NCBI GenBank assembly: GCA_000437355.1
Contig: FR899754.1
Span: forward strand, 1-9,896
Reading direction: 5' to 3'
DNA from: Firmicutes bacterium CAG:460
GTDB taxonomy: Bacteria; Bacillota_I; Bacilli_A; RF39; UBA660
Length of the DNA: 9,896 bases
This document shows, in pieces, positions 1 through 6,393 of the stretch. Position 1 is the first letter of the stretch, and each line of letters starts with the position of its first letter. A model generated the notes under the pieces. The model ran no database searches and was not told where the DNA came from. It was given only the letters and a program-made list of their open reading frames with translations. Position numbers and translations under genes: made by a program.

Positions 1-600
1 AGCACCGAATTGGGATTTAATATCATCTCCCAATATAGGTAATCCGGCATTTCTAAATTTTTCATTCCAAACATCATCACTTGCGATAAAAACAGGAATA
101 TTATTTATAAATCCGGTTTTTGCATCAAGAGCACATTCTGCGTAAAACTTAGAAGCATCTGAAGAACCAACGGGTAAATAGTTGATTAAAATATCTGCTT
201 TAGATTTTTTAATTATATCAACAATACTTTCTTTAGTAACATCATTATCATTCACAGGAGAAAAAAATTTATCATTTAATTTATTAGTAGTATGTAAAGA
301 AACACCATCTAATATTTTCCCTTTTGAAACTATGACACTATTACAACCATCAAAATTATTTTGAAATACTTTTGTACAATTTGGTTGTTCAAAAATTGCA
401 TCATAAATATTCTTGCCAACTTTTCGTTCATCAACATCAAAAGCACAAACAACTTCAATATCATCCGGCGTATAACCTCCTATACTCCAATGCATTAATC
501 CCACACTTTTTTCATCTTTATTTTTATAGTATTGTAATCCCTGTATAAGGGAACTAGCACAATTTCCAACACCAATAATTCCTATTTTAATTTTTTTCAT
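1..600 (-). CDS. ino1: Inositol-3-phosphate synthase (myo-inositol-1-phosphate synthase), N-terminal part
   Basis: This family converts D-glucose 6-phosphate to L-myo-inositol 1-phosphate with NAD, the first step toward inositol lipids or inositol-based thiols. I translated 200 codons from the ATG at 600; the frame is open to the window edge, so the C-terminal part of a protein usually near 360 residues is outside. The start has a Rossmann NAD-binding motif (residues 7-16, GIIGVGNCAS), followed by GLMHW, AFDVDERKVG, NYLPVGSSDASKFYAECALDA, PVFIASDDVW and GDDIKSQFGA. These match the actinobacterial/archaeal Ino1 type (as in Mycobacterium tuberculosis Ino1) closely, so the family call is firm. 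An AAAGG ribosome site lies about 10 nt before the ATG. It follows the RelA/SpoT-like gene by 59 nt with no terminator or promoter seen between them, so cotranscription is likely. No other inositol or lipid gene is in the window to show the end product. Confidence 0.93.
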   Translation of the reverse strand, partial: MKKIKIGIIGVGNCASSLIQGLQYYKNKDEKSVGLMHWSIGGYTPDDIEVVCAFDVDERKVGKNIYDAIFEQPNCTKVFQNNFDGCNSVIVSKGKILDGVSLHTTNKLNDKFFSPVNDNDVTKESIVDIIKKSKADILINYLPVGSSDASKFYAECALDAKTGFINNIPVFIASDDVWNEKFRNAGLPILGDDIKSQFGA

Positions 601-639
601 TCTAAATAATCCTTTCTTAATGTAACTTTTTGTTATTTT

Positions 640-663
640 TTACCACGTCAAATCATTCGTCAT
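640..663 (-). CDS. Seven-codon mini-ORF after the RelA/SpoT-like gene, possible ino1 leader
   Basis: The end of the RelA/SpoT-like gene contains GGAGGTGAT, and 7 nt later an ATG overlaps that gene's TGA stop as ATGA. The resulting frame reads MTNDLTW and stops with TAA, 40 nt before the ino1 ATG. The ribosome site is as good as any in the window, which is the only reason to list it. It could be a translational-coupling or leader peptide for ino1, or a chance product of Gly-Gly-Asp codons. I see no terminator or competing hairpin nearby to support attenuation. Confidence 0.25.
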   Translation of the reverse strand: MTNDLTW

Positions 664-2102
664 CCAGAATCACCTCCAAATTCTTTAATTCTTTTTCTTG
701 CATAGCTAGTCTTAGCTATATCAGCCCATTCTTTTCTAGGCCCATATGACAAAATATCTGTTACAATTCTAACTCTATCTTTATTCTTAAGTACATAATC
801 TACTGAAACACACTCATCATTAACAAATGCACATACCATAGTGTTTCCTATATCAGTATGAATTTTATATGCAAAATCAATCGGTGTAGAACCTTTAGGT
901 AATTCTATTATATCTCCTTTCGGTGTATAAACATATACTTTATCAGAAAATAATTCTTGTTTAACCCTAGTTACAAATTCTTGATTATCTCCAAACATTG
1001 AATTAATTTCCACTAATGATTTAAAAAACTGATATTTACTTTTTAAATCATCTTGCATTCTATCTCTGATGTTTCCTTTTTTAATATCCCAATAAGCTGT
1101 AAGTCCAAAAGAATCTACTTTATCCATATCAAAAGTTCTTATCTGTGTTTGGACTAATCTATCTTCTGGACCAAACACAGTTGTATGTAAACTTTGATAC
1201 ATATTTGTCTTAGGATTACAAATAAAATCTTTAAATTTATCATTTATTGGATGATACTTACTATGAATTAGACCTAAAACTTTATAACATTCATCAACTT
1301 CTTCTACCATAATTTTTAAGGCTAATAAATCATGAATATCACACAACTTTTGCCCTGCAGCTATTTTTTTATAAATACCATAAATATTTTTTGTCCTAAC
1401 CTTTATTTCATTTGGTATTTCTTTACTTTCTAATAATTCTTTAATTTTTAAAAGCATTTCCTGTAAACAAACTTTATTATCTTCTTCAATTTTTTCTTTT
1501 TGGTCTGCTATTCTTTTATAATTATCAGGCATCAAATATTGAAGTGATAAATCTTCCAACTCAGATTTTATTCTATAAGCCCCGATATAATAAGCCAAAG
1601 GAACAAATATATCCATAGTTTCTAAAGAATTTTCTTTTTGTTTAAATTCTGATTTAAAACCTAATGTTCTCATATTATGAAGTCTATCAGCAAGCTTAAT
1701 GATAATAATTCTTACATCTTCAGTTATACCAGTAATTATTTTTCTTGTATTAGCATTATTTTGATCTTGCTTAGAAGAAAAATTCATTTTAGAAATTTTT
1801 GTAACTCCATCAACTAATGTTGCAACTGTTTGATTAAAATCATGTGATATATCTTCTTTTGTAACATGAGTATCTTCAAGAGTATCATGAAGAAGTCCAG
1901 CACACACCGTATCAATATCAGCATGCATTTCTGCTAAAATATAAGCAACATTTAATGGATGAATTATATAAGGTTCTCCACTTTGCCTATATTGACCTTC
2001 ATGCAAAACTTTTGCATAATCATAAGCTTTTTTCACAACATCAATTTTTGTTGGTTCATATTCACTAACTTTTGCAATTAATGACTCTAATGTAATATTC
2101 AA
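660..2102 (-). CDS. Truncated RelA/SpoT homologue (HD hydrolase, degenerate synthetase, TGS domain)
   Basis: RelA/SpoT proteins make and/or degrade the alarmone (p)ppGpp. In 480-residue numbering the HD hydrolase domain occupies about 20-190, with the family residues present: H48 in IIHP, H72-D73 in LLHDTLEDT, and KLADRLHNMRT at 137-147. The synthetase domain spans about 230-345 (RTKNIYGIYKKI, FKDFICNPKTNMYQSLHTT, QIRT) and the TGS domain about 388-448. The protein ends just after TGS, so the helical, zinc-finger and ACT parts of long Rel proteins (about 730 residues) are absent. The synthetase looks impaired: the ExQIRT motif reads QTQIRT (Gln318), and the MHxxAExGxAAHW motif reads MDKVDSFGLTAYW. 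I infer a hydrolase-biased accessory enzyme. The start is TTG at 2102, 5 nt after GGAGGTG; an upstream TTG at 2138 has no ribosome site and lies inside a hairpin. It sits behind a Cys-rich small ORF and a terminator-like hairpin, and before ino1. Confidence 0.92.
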   Translation of the reverse strand: MNITLESLIAKVSEYEPTKIDVVKKAYDYAKVLHEGQYRQSGEPYIIHPLNVAYILAEMHADIDTVCAGLLHDTLEDTHVTKEDISHDFNQTVATLVDGVTKISKMNFSSKQDQNNANTRKIITGITEDVRIIIIKLADRLHNMRTLGFKSEFKQKENSLETMDIFVPLAYYIGAYRIKSELEDLSLQYLMPDNYKRIADQKEKIEEDNKVCLQEMLLKIKELLESKEIPNEIKVRTKNIYGIYKKIAAGQKLCDIHDLLALKIMVEEVDECYKVLGLIHSKYHPINDKFKDFICNPKTNMYQSLHTTVFGPEDRLVQTQIRTFDMDKVDSFGLTAYWDIKKGNIRDRMQDDLKSKYQFFKSLVEINSMFGDNQEFVTRVKQELFSDKVYVYTPKGDIIELPKGSTPIDFAYKIHTDIGNTMVCAFVNDECVSVDYVLKNKDRVRIVTDILSYGPRKEWADIAKTSYARKRIKEFGGDSG

Positions 2103-2107
2103 AATTT

Positions 2108-2114
2108 CACCTCC
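2108..2114 (-). promoter_or_regulatory. Ribosome binding site fixing the RelA/SpoT-like start at a TTG
   Basis: GGAGGTG is followed by AAATT and then TTG at 2102-2100. This is near-perfect complementarity to the 16S 3' end at normal spacing, so it decides the start and shortens the longest open frame by 12 codons. Confidence 0.88.
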
Positions 2115-2122
2115 ATATATAC

Positions 2123-2169
2123 AAAAAATCGGTGTCAAAAACGCACTTGTTTTTAATCACCGATTTTTT
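2123..2169 (-). terminator. Terminator-like hairpin in the RelA/SpoT leader
   Basis: A perfect 12-bp inverted repeat (AAAAAATCGGTG and CACCGATTTTTT) encloses a second 6-bp stem (AAAAAC and GTTTTT, loop of 6 nt, 2137-2154). On the minus strand it ends in six T's, 8 nt before the RelA/SpoT ribosome site. Its 5' arm overlaps the last codons of the Cys-rich small ORF, and the inner stem covers that ORF's stop codon. It can be a simple terminator for the small ORF or an attenuator for the next gene. No promoter is visible between the hairpin and the RelA/SpoT start. The A/T-symmetric flanks mean it could also terminate plus-strand transcripts. Confidence 0.68.
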
Positions 2170-2269
2170 CATCATTTTTTATCATAGAAAAACAGCATGA
2201 GCAATAAACACAGCAATTATGTTTTTTTATTTTAATATCTAAATTATGATAATTTTCAATTAAACTCAT
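2153..2269 (-). CDS. Cys-rich 38-residue small protein or leader peptide
   Basis: I found this frame by reading the 270-nt gap before the RelA/SpoT-like gene. An ATG at 2269 is preceded by AAGGAGAG with about 5 nt spacing, and a promoter lies about 30 nt upstream. The 38-residue product has a charged first half and then HNCCVYCSCCFS (residues 17-28), with five Cys in eight positions, and no signal peptide or membrane segment. I do not recognise the family. The Cys cluster could bind a metal or redox partner, or the run of Cys codons could act as a sensor in a leader peptide. The stop codon lies inside the terminator-like hairpin that precedes the RelA/SpoT gene, which favours a leader role. 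Neither function is shown by the sequence alone. Confidence 0.6.
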   Translation of the reverse strand: MSLIENYHNLDIKIKKHNCCVYCSCCFSMIKNDEKIGD

Positions 2270-2298
2270 ATGCTCTCCTTCAAATAAATTTAATCAAT

Positions 2299-2326
2299 AT
2301 TTTACTCTTATTTTTACTAAAGTCAA
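2299..2326 (-). promoter_or_regulatory. Sigma-A type promoter for the Cys-rich ORF, RelA/SpoT and ino1
   Basis: A -35 TTGACT (2326-2321), a 16-nt spacer and a -10 TAAAAT (2304-2299) predict transcription starting near 2292, about 23 nt before the ATG of the Cys-rich ORF. It lies in the intergenic space after the nucleoside phosphorylase, where a new transcription unit is expected. Confidence 0.68.
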
Positions 2327-2374
2327 TATATTTTTGCAAAATTTGGTATTTTTTTTGAAAAAAACATAAGTTTT

Positions 2375-3148
2375 CTATTTTTGTAATACTAAAGCAAGCT
2401 CTAATGCTAATAGCAATACTTCCTTCTTTTTATCTATATTTACTAATCCATTTAAACTTCTTTTATCCCAGACAGTTCCATCTAAGTTGTCTCCAGCATA
2501 ATAGAAAGTAAAGTATTTCATATTTAGTTTTTTACAAACTGCTGCAATAACTGTGCCTTCCATTTCTACACAAACTACTCCATTATCTTTATAATATTTA
2601 ATCTTATCTTTAGTTTCTCTATAAAAAGCATCTGTAGTCCATGTAGCACCTTTTGTATAATCAAAATCAAACTTTCTTAATATATCAATAAATTCTTTTT
2701 TATAATCAGGATTTATTTCTATTGTTTCACTTTCTGGAACATAATGATAACTTGTTCCTTCATCTCTGTATCCAAGGGTTGGAATAATTATACTACAATC
2801 TTCAATGTTTGCATCAAGTACTCCACAATTACCAAAGATAATAACTTTTTCTACCCCAGCAGCATACAACTCTTCAATATCACCAGCTATCCATGGACCA
2901 CTTACACCCGCCATAAAGAATGTTATTTCCACATCTTTATACTTAATTATATAAACATTCCTATCCATATTAGCACATGATATATACCCTACTTCTAAAG
3001 AACTAAATTTTTCTATTACATCTTTAAATAAATGTCTTGAAAAAACACCAACTGCTACTTTAGGTAACTTTATATTTTCATCTTGATTTTCTCTGTATTT
3101 TATTCCATGAGGTCTAATAAAACCTTCTTCATCACTATATCTAATCAT
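2375..3148 (-). CDS. Nucleoside phosphorylase (purine/uridine phosphorylase family)
   Basis: Enzymes of the PNP/UDP phosphorylase superfamily cleave nucleosides with phosphate to a free base and ribose 1-phosphate in cytosolic salvage. The 257-residue length is usual for the hexameric class. Visible motifs are IIFGNCGVL (103-111), the phosphate/ribose-site glycine segment; GTSYHY (131-136); TTDAFYRET (171-179); and VCVEMEG (192-198), the conserved ribose-binding Met-Glu pair. AGDNLDG (218-224) follows, where Asp220 falls near the base-contacting Asp of E. coli PNP, hinting at a purine substrate; that alignment was done by eye. The ATG has AAAGGAG at 7 nt. It is the last gene of block 2, 36 nt after a NUDIX gene, and no strong terminator was found after it. 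With the cytidine deaminase and HAM1-type enzyme upstream, it fits nucleoside recycling or clean-up. Exact substrate is unknown. Confidence 0.87.
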   Translation of the reverse strand: MIRYSDEEGFIRPHGIKYRENQDENIKLPKVAVGVFSRHLFKDVIEKFSSLEVGYISCANMDRNVYIIKYKDVEITFFMAGVSGPWIAGDIEELYAAGVEKVIIFGNCGVLDANIEDCSIIIPTLGYRDEGTSYHYVPESETIEINPDYKKEFIDILRKFDFDYTKGATWTTDAFYRETKDKIKYYKDNGVVCVEMEGTVIAAVCKKLNMKYFTFYYAGDNLDGTVWDKRSLNGLVNIDKKKEVLLLALELALVLQK

Positions 3149-3184
3149 ATTTTATCTCCTTTCGTAGTTTTTATCTACCACTCT

Positions 3185-3700
3185 TTACATTTCCTTTTTT
3201 AATAAATCAAAAACTAACATCATATTCTTATAAATCATTTTATTCATTTGATTATCATTTATAGTTTCATTTAATACCTTTTCAAAATCACTAATAAAAA
3301 CATATTTCAATTTAAAATTGTTCTTCTTTTCCCACTCATCATAATTCGTATTATTTAAATTAACTTTCTTATCAGTTACAACATAATAATAACTAAATTT
3401 AGTCAATCTATTATTATCTTTTCTAGGATAATTTTTATTTAAGTATTCTATTGTACATATCTGTTTTATTATTTCTTTATCATTTAATAAAATACCTGTC
3501 TCTTCTAATATTTCTCTTTTTAATCCTTCAATCAACGTTTCATTATCTTCTAAAAAGCCACCAGGAAACTGATATGTATTATTACAAAAGCCTAATAAAA
3601 TTTCATTATTAGAATTAATTATAATAGCTCTAGGTCTATAAACAAATTCATTTATATCTTTTAGTTCAAGATTATTTTTATTTATAACCAGCTTTTTCAT
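3185..3700 (-). CDS. NUDIX hydrolase (third in the window)
   Basis: NUDIX enzymes cleave nucleoside diphosphates linked to another group, such as damaged NTPs, nucleotide sugars or alarmones. The 171-residue protein has a complete Nudix box at residues 48-70 (GX5EX7REUXEEXGU, with G48, E54, R62-E63 and E66-E67), so the metal-binding catalytic helix is intact. After the box comes a YLNKNYP segment (about 90-96) and an aromatic YYY strand; the same layout is found in the NUDIX protein at 8529-9041, so the two are paralogues. The ATG has GGAG at about 6 nt. It starts 15 nt after the HAD gene stop and ends 36 nt before the nucleoside phosphorylase, inside block 2. The substrate cannot be read from the sequence. 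Confidence 0.9.
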   Translation of the reverse strand: MKKLVINKNNLELKDINEFVYRPRAIIINSNNEILLGFCNNTYQFPGGFLEDNETLIEGLKREILEETGILLNDKEIIKQICTIEYLNKNYPRKDNNRLTKFSYYYVVTDKKVNLNNTNYDEWEKKNNFKLKYVFISDFEKVLNETINDNQMNKMIYKNMMLVFDLLKKEM

Positions 3701-3715
3701 ACTAATTCTCCAATC

Positions 3716-4267
3716 TTATTTATTTTTTATATAAAATTCTATTTCACTAACTAAATCATTATTTTTTTCTACTTTAATTGTTTTTATACCTAATACATTT
3801 GCACCATTTATATTTTTTATATTATCATCCAAAAATAATAATTCATTTGCATTTATTTTATATTTATCTAATATAAACTCATAAAAATCTAAGTTAGGTT
3901 TTATTCTATTTATCTCAGCAGATATAATTAAATCATCCAAATAGTTTACGTCAAAATGACTATTAATAAATTCTTTTACAAAAGATACATGATTAGTTGC
4001 AATAACAATTTTTACATCACTATTAATTTCTTTTACCTTTTTAAATATTTCTCTATCTTTTACTTTATATAATTTATTAATTAATGCCCTTGTAATATCT
4101 AATATATTTGTTTCATCATTAACAATTTTATTTGCTTCTTTCAAATACTCTTCATCACTTAAATTAGGTCCAAATAATCTTTCTAATTTTTCTTCTTCAT
4201 TCGATAAAACAATGTCTCTTTCATTAACCAAAACTCCCACTAAATCAAATGCAATAACTTTAATCAT
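3716..4267 (-). CDS. HAD-superfamily hydrolase with atypical motif I
   Basis: This is a 183-residue HAD protein, subfamily IA-like, with a short helical cap. Motif I is FDLVGVL (D8 nucleophile), motif II is IVIATNH (Thr91), motif III is the Lys in RIKPN (Lys123), and motif IV is LLFLDDN (D147-D148). The second acidic residue of motif I, normally Asp in DxD phosphatases, is Val10. Non-Asp residues occur here in some groups, for example YihX with DxG-N, so activity is possible but the usual acid/base is missing. The start is 2 nt after the HAM1-type stop with only a weak upstream ribosome site, consistent with translational coupling. The substrate is probably a small phosphorylated metabolite; a nucleotide is suggested only by the neighbours. 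Confidence 0.87.
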   Translation of the reverse strand: MIKVIAFDLVGVLVNERDIVLSNEEEKLERLFGPNLSDEEYLKEANKIVNDETNILDITRALINKLYKVKDREIFKKVKEINSDVKIVIATNHVSFVKEFINSHFDVNYLDDLIISAEINRIKPNLDFYEFILDKYKINANELLFLDDNIKNINGANVLGIKTIKVEKNNDLVSEIEFYIKNK

Positions 4268-4269
4268 AG

Positions 4270-4824
4270 TTAATTTTCTTTCAAGAATTCTGCAAGTTTT
4301 TTATAACCATCAGTATTCCAAACATGACATCTTTCATCATCATTATAGTTTCCCATTGTTTTATCATATCCTTCTGGAATAAAGATAAAATCCCAACTCC
4401 AGCCAAAGGTTCCTGATTTTTCTTTTGCAATTGTACCTTTTGTAATTGATTTAAATACTATCGTACTTTTTCCATATTCACAATAAGCAAAAGCTTCAAT
4501 AAAACAAGCATTTCTATTTTCAATTCCTTCTAGAAGTTTAAGAAGTCCATCTTCACCTATTCTTTCATCAACATAATGAGTATAAGGGCCTGGAAAACCA
4601 CCTAAAGCTTCTACAAATAAACCAGTATCATTTTTTAAAACATTACACTTTAATTTATCACTAGCTTCTTTGGCAGAATGCATTGCAATATCTTCAACAC
4701 TATCTGCTTGAATTTCAGTTGTTTCCATTTTAACATGGTTAACCTCAATCCCTAAAGGTTCCAATATTTGTTTGGCACTTAAAATTTTTGACCAATTACC
4801 TGTTACAAAAGTTATTTTCTTCAT
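4270..4824 (-). CDS. HAM1/RdgB-family nucleoside triphosphate pyrophosphatase, divergent
   Basis: The family removes pyrophosphate from non-canonical purine NTPs (ITP, dITP, XTP) to keep them out of DNA and RNA. The 184-residue protein has the N-terminal FVTGNWSK loop (6-13), ETTEIQADSVEDIA (34-47), NDTGLFVEALGGFPGPYT (65-82) and FGWSWDFIFIPEGYDKT (140-156), the standard order. Several positions differ from typical RdgB: NDTG instead of EDSG, Gly-Asn-Tyr where AEM is expected, and CHVWN where the C-terminal SHR triad normally lies. The residues recognising the base or triphosphate may therefore be changed and the substrate may not be ITP. A strong AAGGAGATGA site precedes the ATG. It follows the last of three GNAT genes by 50 nt, the largest gap within block 2 after the leader. 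Confidence 0.88.
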   Translation of the reverse strand: MKKITFVTGNWSKILSAKQILEPLGIEVNHVKMETTEIQADSVEDIAMHSAKEASDKLKCNVLKNDTGLFVEALGGFPGPYTHYVDERIGEDGLLKLLEGIENRNACFIEAFAYCEYGKSTIVFKSITKGTIAKEKSGTFGWSWDFIFIPEGYDKTMGNYNDDERCHVWNTDGYKKLAEFLKEN

Positions 4825-4874
4825 TTAAATCATCTCCTTATCTATGATTGTATCAAACTTTTAAACAAAAATCA

Positions 4875-5378
4875 TTAATTAAGTTCTTTTTCATAATAAT
4901 TTACTATTGCAACTTCACCATTTGCATATTTACAAAAACCAGTTTTAATATATTTAGTAAAGCCCCAATTAAAATATATTTGTATATTTCTAATCTCTTT
5001 TGGCTCAACTCCTAGAGTTAAAGACTTAAATCCCTTACTTTTTAAATCATTCTCCATAAACTTATATAGTTTAGAAAAATATCCTTGATTTTCATATTCT
5101 TTATTTGTTCTAAATGCTGATAAATAAACTTTACCATTATCAACTAAATCATCTTTATTTTCTATACATTTATCTTTACCAGATATAATTGCAGTTGCTT
5201 CAGTTATAATTATTCCATCAAGTAATCCCATATAAACTGTTCTAGTATCCATATTACTTAAAGACTGTTCTTTATATATTTTCCATTCTTCAGAATAATT
5301 ATGTTTTTTTATTTCTTCGTCCCATTTTTCTATAATTTGACTCTTACTTGCTATAACACATTTATAATTTTCTAACAT
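4875..5378 (-). CDS. GNAT-family N-acetyltransferase (third of three)
   Basis: A 167-residue protein with the GNAT fold pattern: a beta strand VYLSAFRTN (84-92), an acetyl-CoA pyrophosphate loop in EYENQGYFSKL (94-104), a helix KFMENDLKSKG, a strand SLTLGVEP and a final IQIYFNWGFTKY segment with the typical aromatic-Gly-Phe ending. The loop keeps the central Gly99 but not the full R/Q-x-x-G-x-G/A signature (Phe101 in place of Gly/Ala), so this is a divergent member. The start is 8 nt after the previous GNAT stop, with a GAGG ribosome site. The acceptor substrate is unknown; small-molecule, antibiotic or protein N-acetylation are all open. Confidence 0.8.
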   Translation of the reverse strand: MLENYKCVIASKSQIIEKWDEEIKKHNYSEEWKIYKEQSLSNMDTRTVYMGLLDGIIITEATAIISGKDKCIENKDDLVDNGKVYLSAFRTNKEYENQGYFSKLYKFMENDLKSKGFKSLTLGVEPKEIRNIQIYFNWGFTKYIKTGFCKYANGEVAIVNYYEKELN

Positions 5379-5386
5379 ATTTTACC

Positions 5387-5869
5387 TCATATTTTCTTAA
5401 TATCCATTAAACCTCTTGTATGATATCCTTCAGATTCATAAAACTTAATAGCATTTTTATTATAAGCAAACACTTCTATGCTAATATATTCACATCCAAT
5501 GCTTTTAAAGTATTCTTCTACTACTTGCATTAGCTTCCTACCTACACCCTTACCTCTTGTTTCTTTAGCAACAACAAGTTCGGTTACTTCTCCACATTTT
5601 GGACATTTATAATCTAAATAATCATACTCATCATATTTTCTAACTGCTCCCATAATTAGGCCAATTACTTTTTCATCTTCAATAGCTAAAAAACATTTAC
5701 CATTATTCTCATTTACTTCTTCTAAATCTATTAATGCCATTTTATCTCTATATTCTGGATGCAATTGATCAAGTTCATCATCATCAATACTTAAAATATA
5801 TTCTTCTAATTCCACTAATAAATCTTTTACATCATCAAGATATTTTTCTTCATATTCTATTATTTTCAT
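5387..5869 (-). CDS. GNAT-family N-acetyltransferase with a CPKCG insert (second of three)
   Basis: A clear GNAT protein of 160 residues. Motif A is VTELVVAKETRGKGVGRKLM, with the acetyl-CoA loop RGKGVG at 105-110, and motif B is IEVFAYNKNAIKFYESEGY (131-149), where the Asn and the FYxxxGY ending are typical. Between the central strands a KCPKCGE segment (88-94) provides a CxxC pair just before motif A, which is not a usual GNAT element and may bind a metal as a half site or be structural. The ATG overlaps the previous gene's TGA as ATGA, with GGAGG 4 nt upstream, so the two are translationally coupled. The acceptor substrate is unknown. Confidence 0.88.
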   Translation of the reverse strand: MKIIEYEEKYLDDVKDLLVELEEYILSIDDDELDQLHPEYRDKMALIDLEEVNENNGKCFLAIEDEKVIGLIMGAVRKYDEYDYLDYKCPKCGEVTELVVAKETRGKGVGRKLMQVVEEYFKSIGCEYISIEVFAYNKNAIKFYESEGYHTRGLMDIKKI

Positions 5870-6393
5870 ACTTCCTCCATATTTGTATTTATCCTTACAA
5901 TAACTCCATCAACATCCTTATCAAATTTTTTCCATTTTGTTTCTTTGTAAATTTCAAACCCTAAATTCAAAAATAATTCTAAAGTATGCTTTCTTTCTTT
6001 TTCAAAATTATCATATAAATATTTTATTCCATTCTTATTTGCTTCACGAATTAATAACTTCAATGCATCTTTTGCATATCCTTTACTTCTATATTTATAT
6101 TCTATCAAAATTCCACATTCATAAATATCATCTTTTTCATTATACTGATAATTTACATATCCGACATACTCGTTAATTTCACAATCTTTTATATATGCAA
6201 AATATCTACTATCATCACTTAATATCCTAAACCAATTTTCATTATTAAACTCTATACAACCAGTTTTATAATGATAACCATTATATGTTACTTCATAACC
6301 GGCATTATAACTCATTGTTTTTGCATCACTTTCTAATTTTTCTTTATAAAAATATTCATTCTTCTTAGGAATAACTAATTTAATATTTTTCAT
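5866..6393 (-). CDS. GNAT-family N-acetyltransferase (first of three)
   Basis: This 175-residue protein resembles the RimJ/RimL-like GNAT group. A strand YECGILIEYKYRSKGYAKDAL (91-111) contains the acetyl-CoA loop RSKGYA (102-107), followed by a helix ending LLIREANKNGIKYLYDNF and a LFLNLGFEIYKETKW segment (140-154), the standard Leu-Gly-Phe ending. The N-terminal third has a FAYIKDCEINEYVGYVNYQY pair of strands typical of the fold. The ATG directly abuts the TAA of the deaminase gene with no spacer, and only a weak GAG-type site lies upstream, so expression probably depends on coupling to the deaminase. It then overlaps the next GNAT gene by 4 nt. The acceptor is not predictable from sequence. 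Confidence 0.84.
   Translation of the reverse strand: MKNIKLVIPKKNEYFYKEKLESDAKTMSYNAGYEVTYNGYHYKTGCIEFNNENWFRILSDDSRYFAYIKDCEINEYVGYVNYQYNEKDDIYECGILIEYKYRSKGYAKDALKLLIREANKNGIKYLYDNFEKERKHTLELFLNLGFEIYKETKWKKFDKDVDGVIVRINTNMEEV

Noticed and set aside
182..364. Plus-strand open frame
   Set aside because: It is antisense to the clear ino1 coding frame, lacks a ribosome site and has no recognisable motif. The plus-strand frames at 2744-2980, 5734-5964, 5937-6176 and 6485-6673 were rejected for the same reasons.
2103..2138. Longer RelA/SpoT start at a TTG at 2138
   Set aside because: It lies inside the terminator-like hairpin, has no ribosome site, and the extra 12 residues are unlike the family; the TTG at 2102 has GGAGGTG at 5 nt.
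2335..2375. Terminator after the nucleoside phosphorylase gene
   Set aside because: Only a weak A/T stem (AAAAC/GTTTT) and homopolymer runs are present; no G-C pairs sufficient to call a terminator.
4847..4852. Extended -10 (TGATACAAT) before the HAM1-type gene as an internal promoter
   Set aside because: No acceptable -35 at the right distance, and the predicted start would fall at the ribosome site itself.
660..6393. Mycoplasma-type genetic code (TGA as Trp)
   Set aside because: TGA ends the RelA/SpoT gene and two GNAT genes at the expected domain ends, and Trp is encoded by TGG in all the motifs checked.
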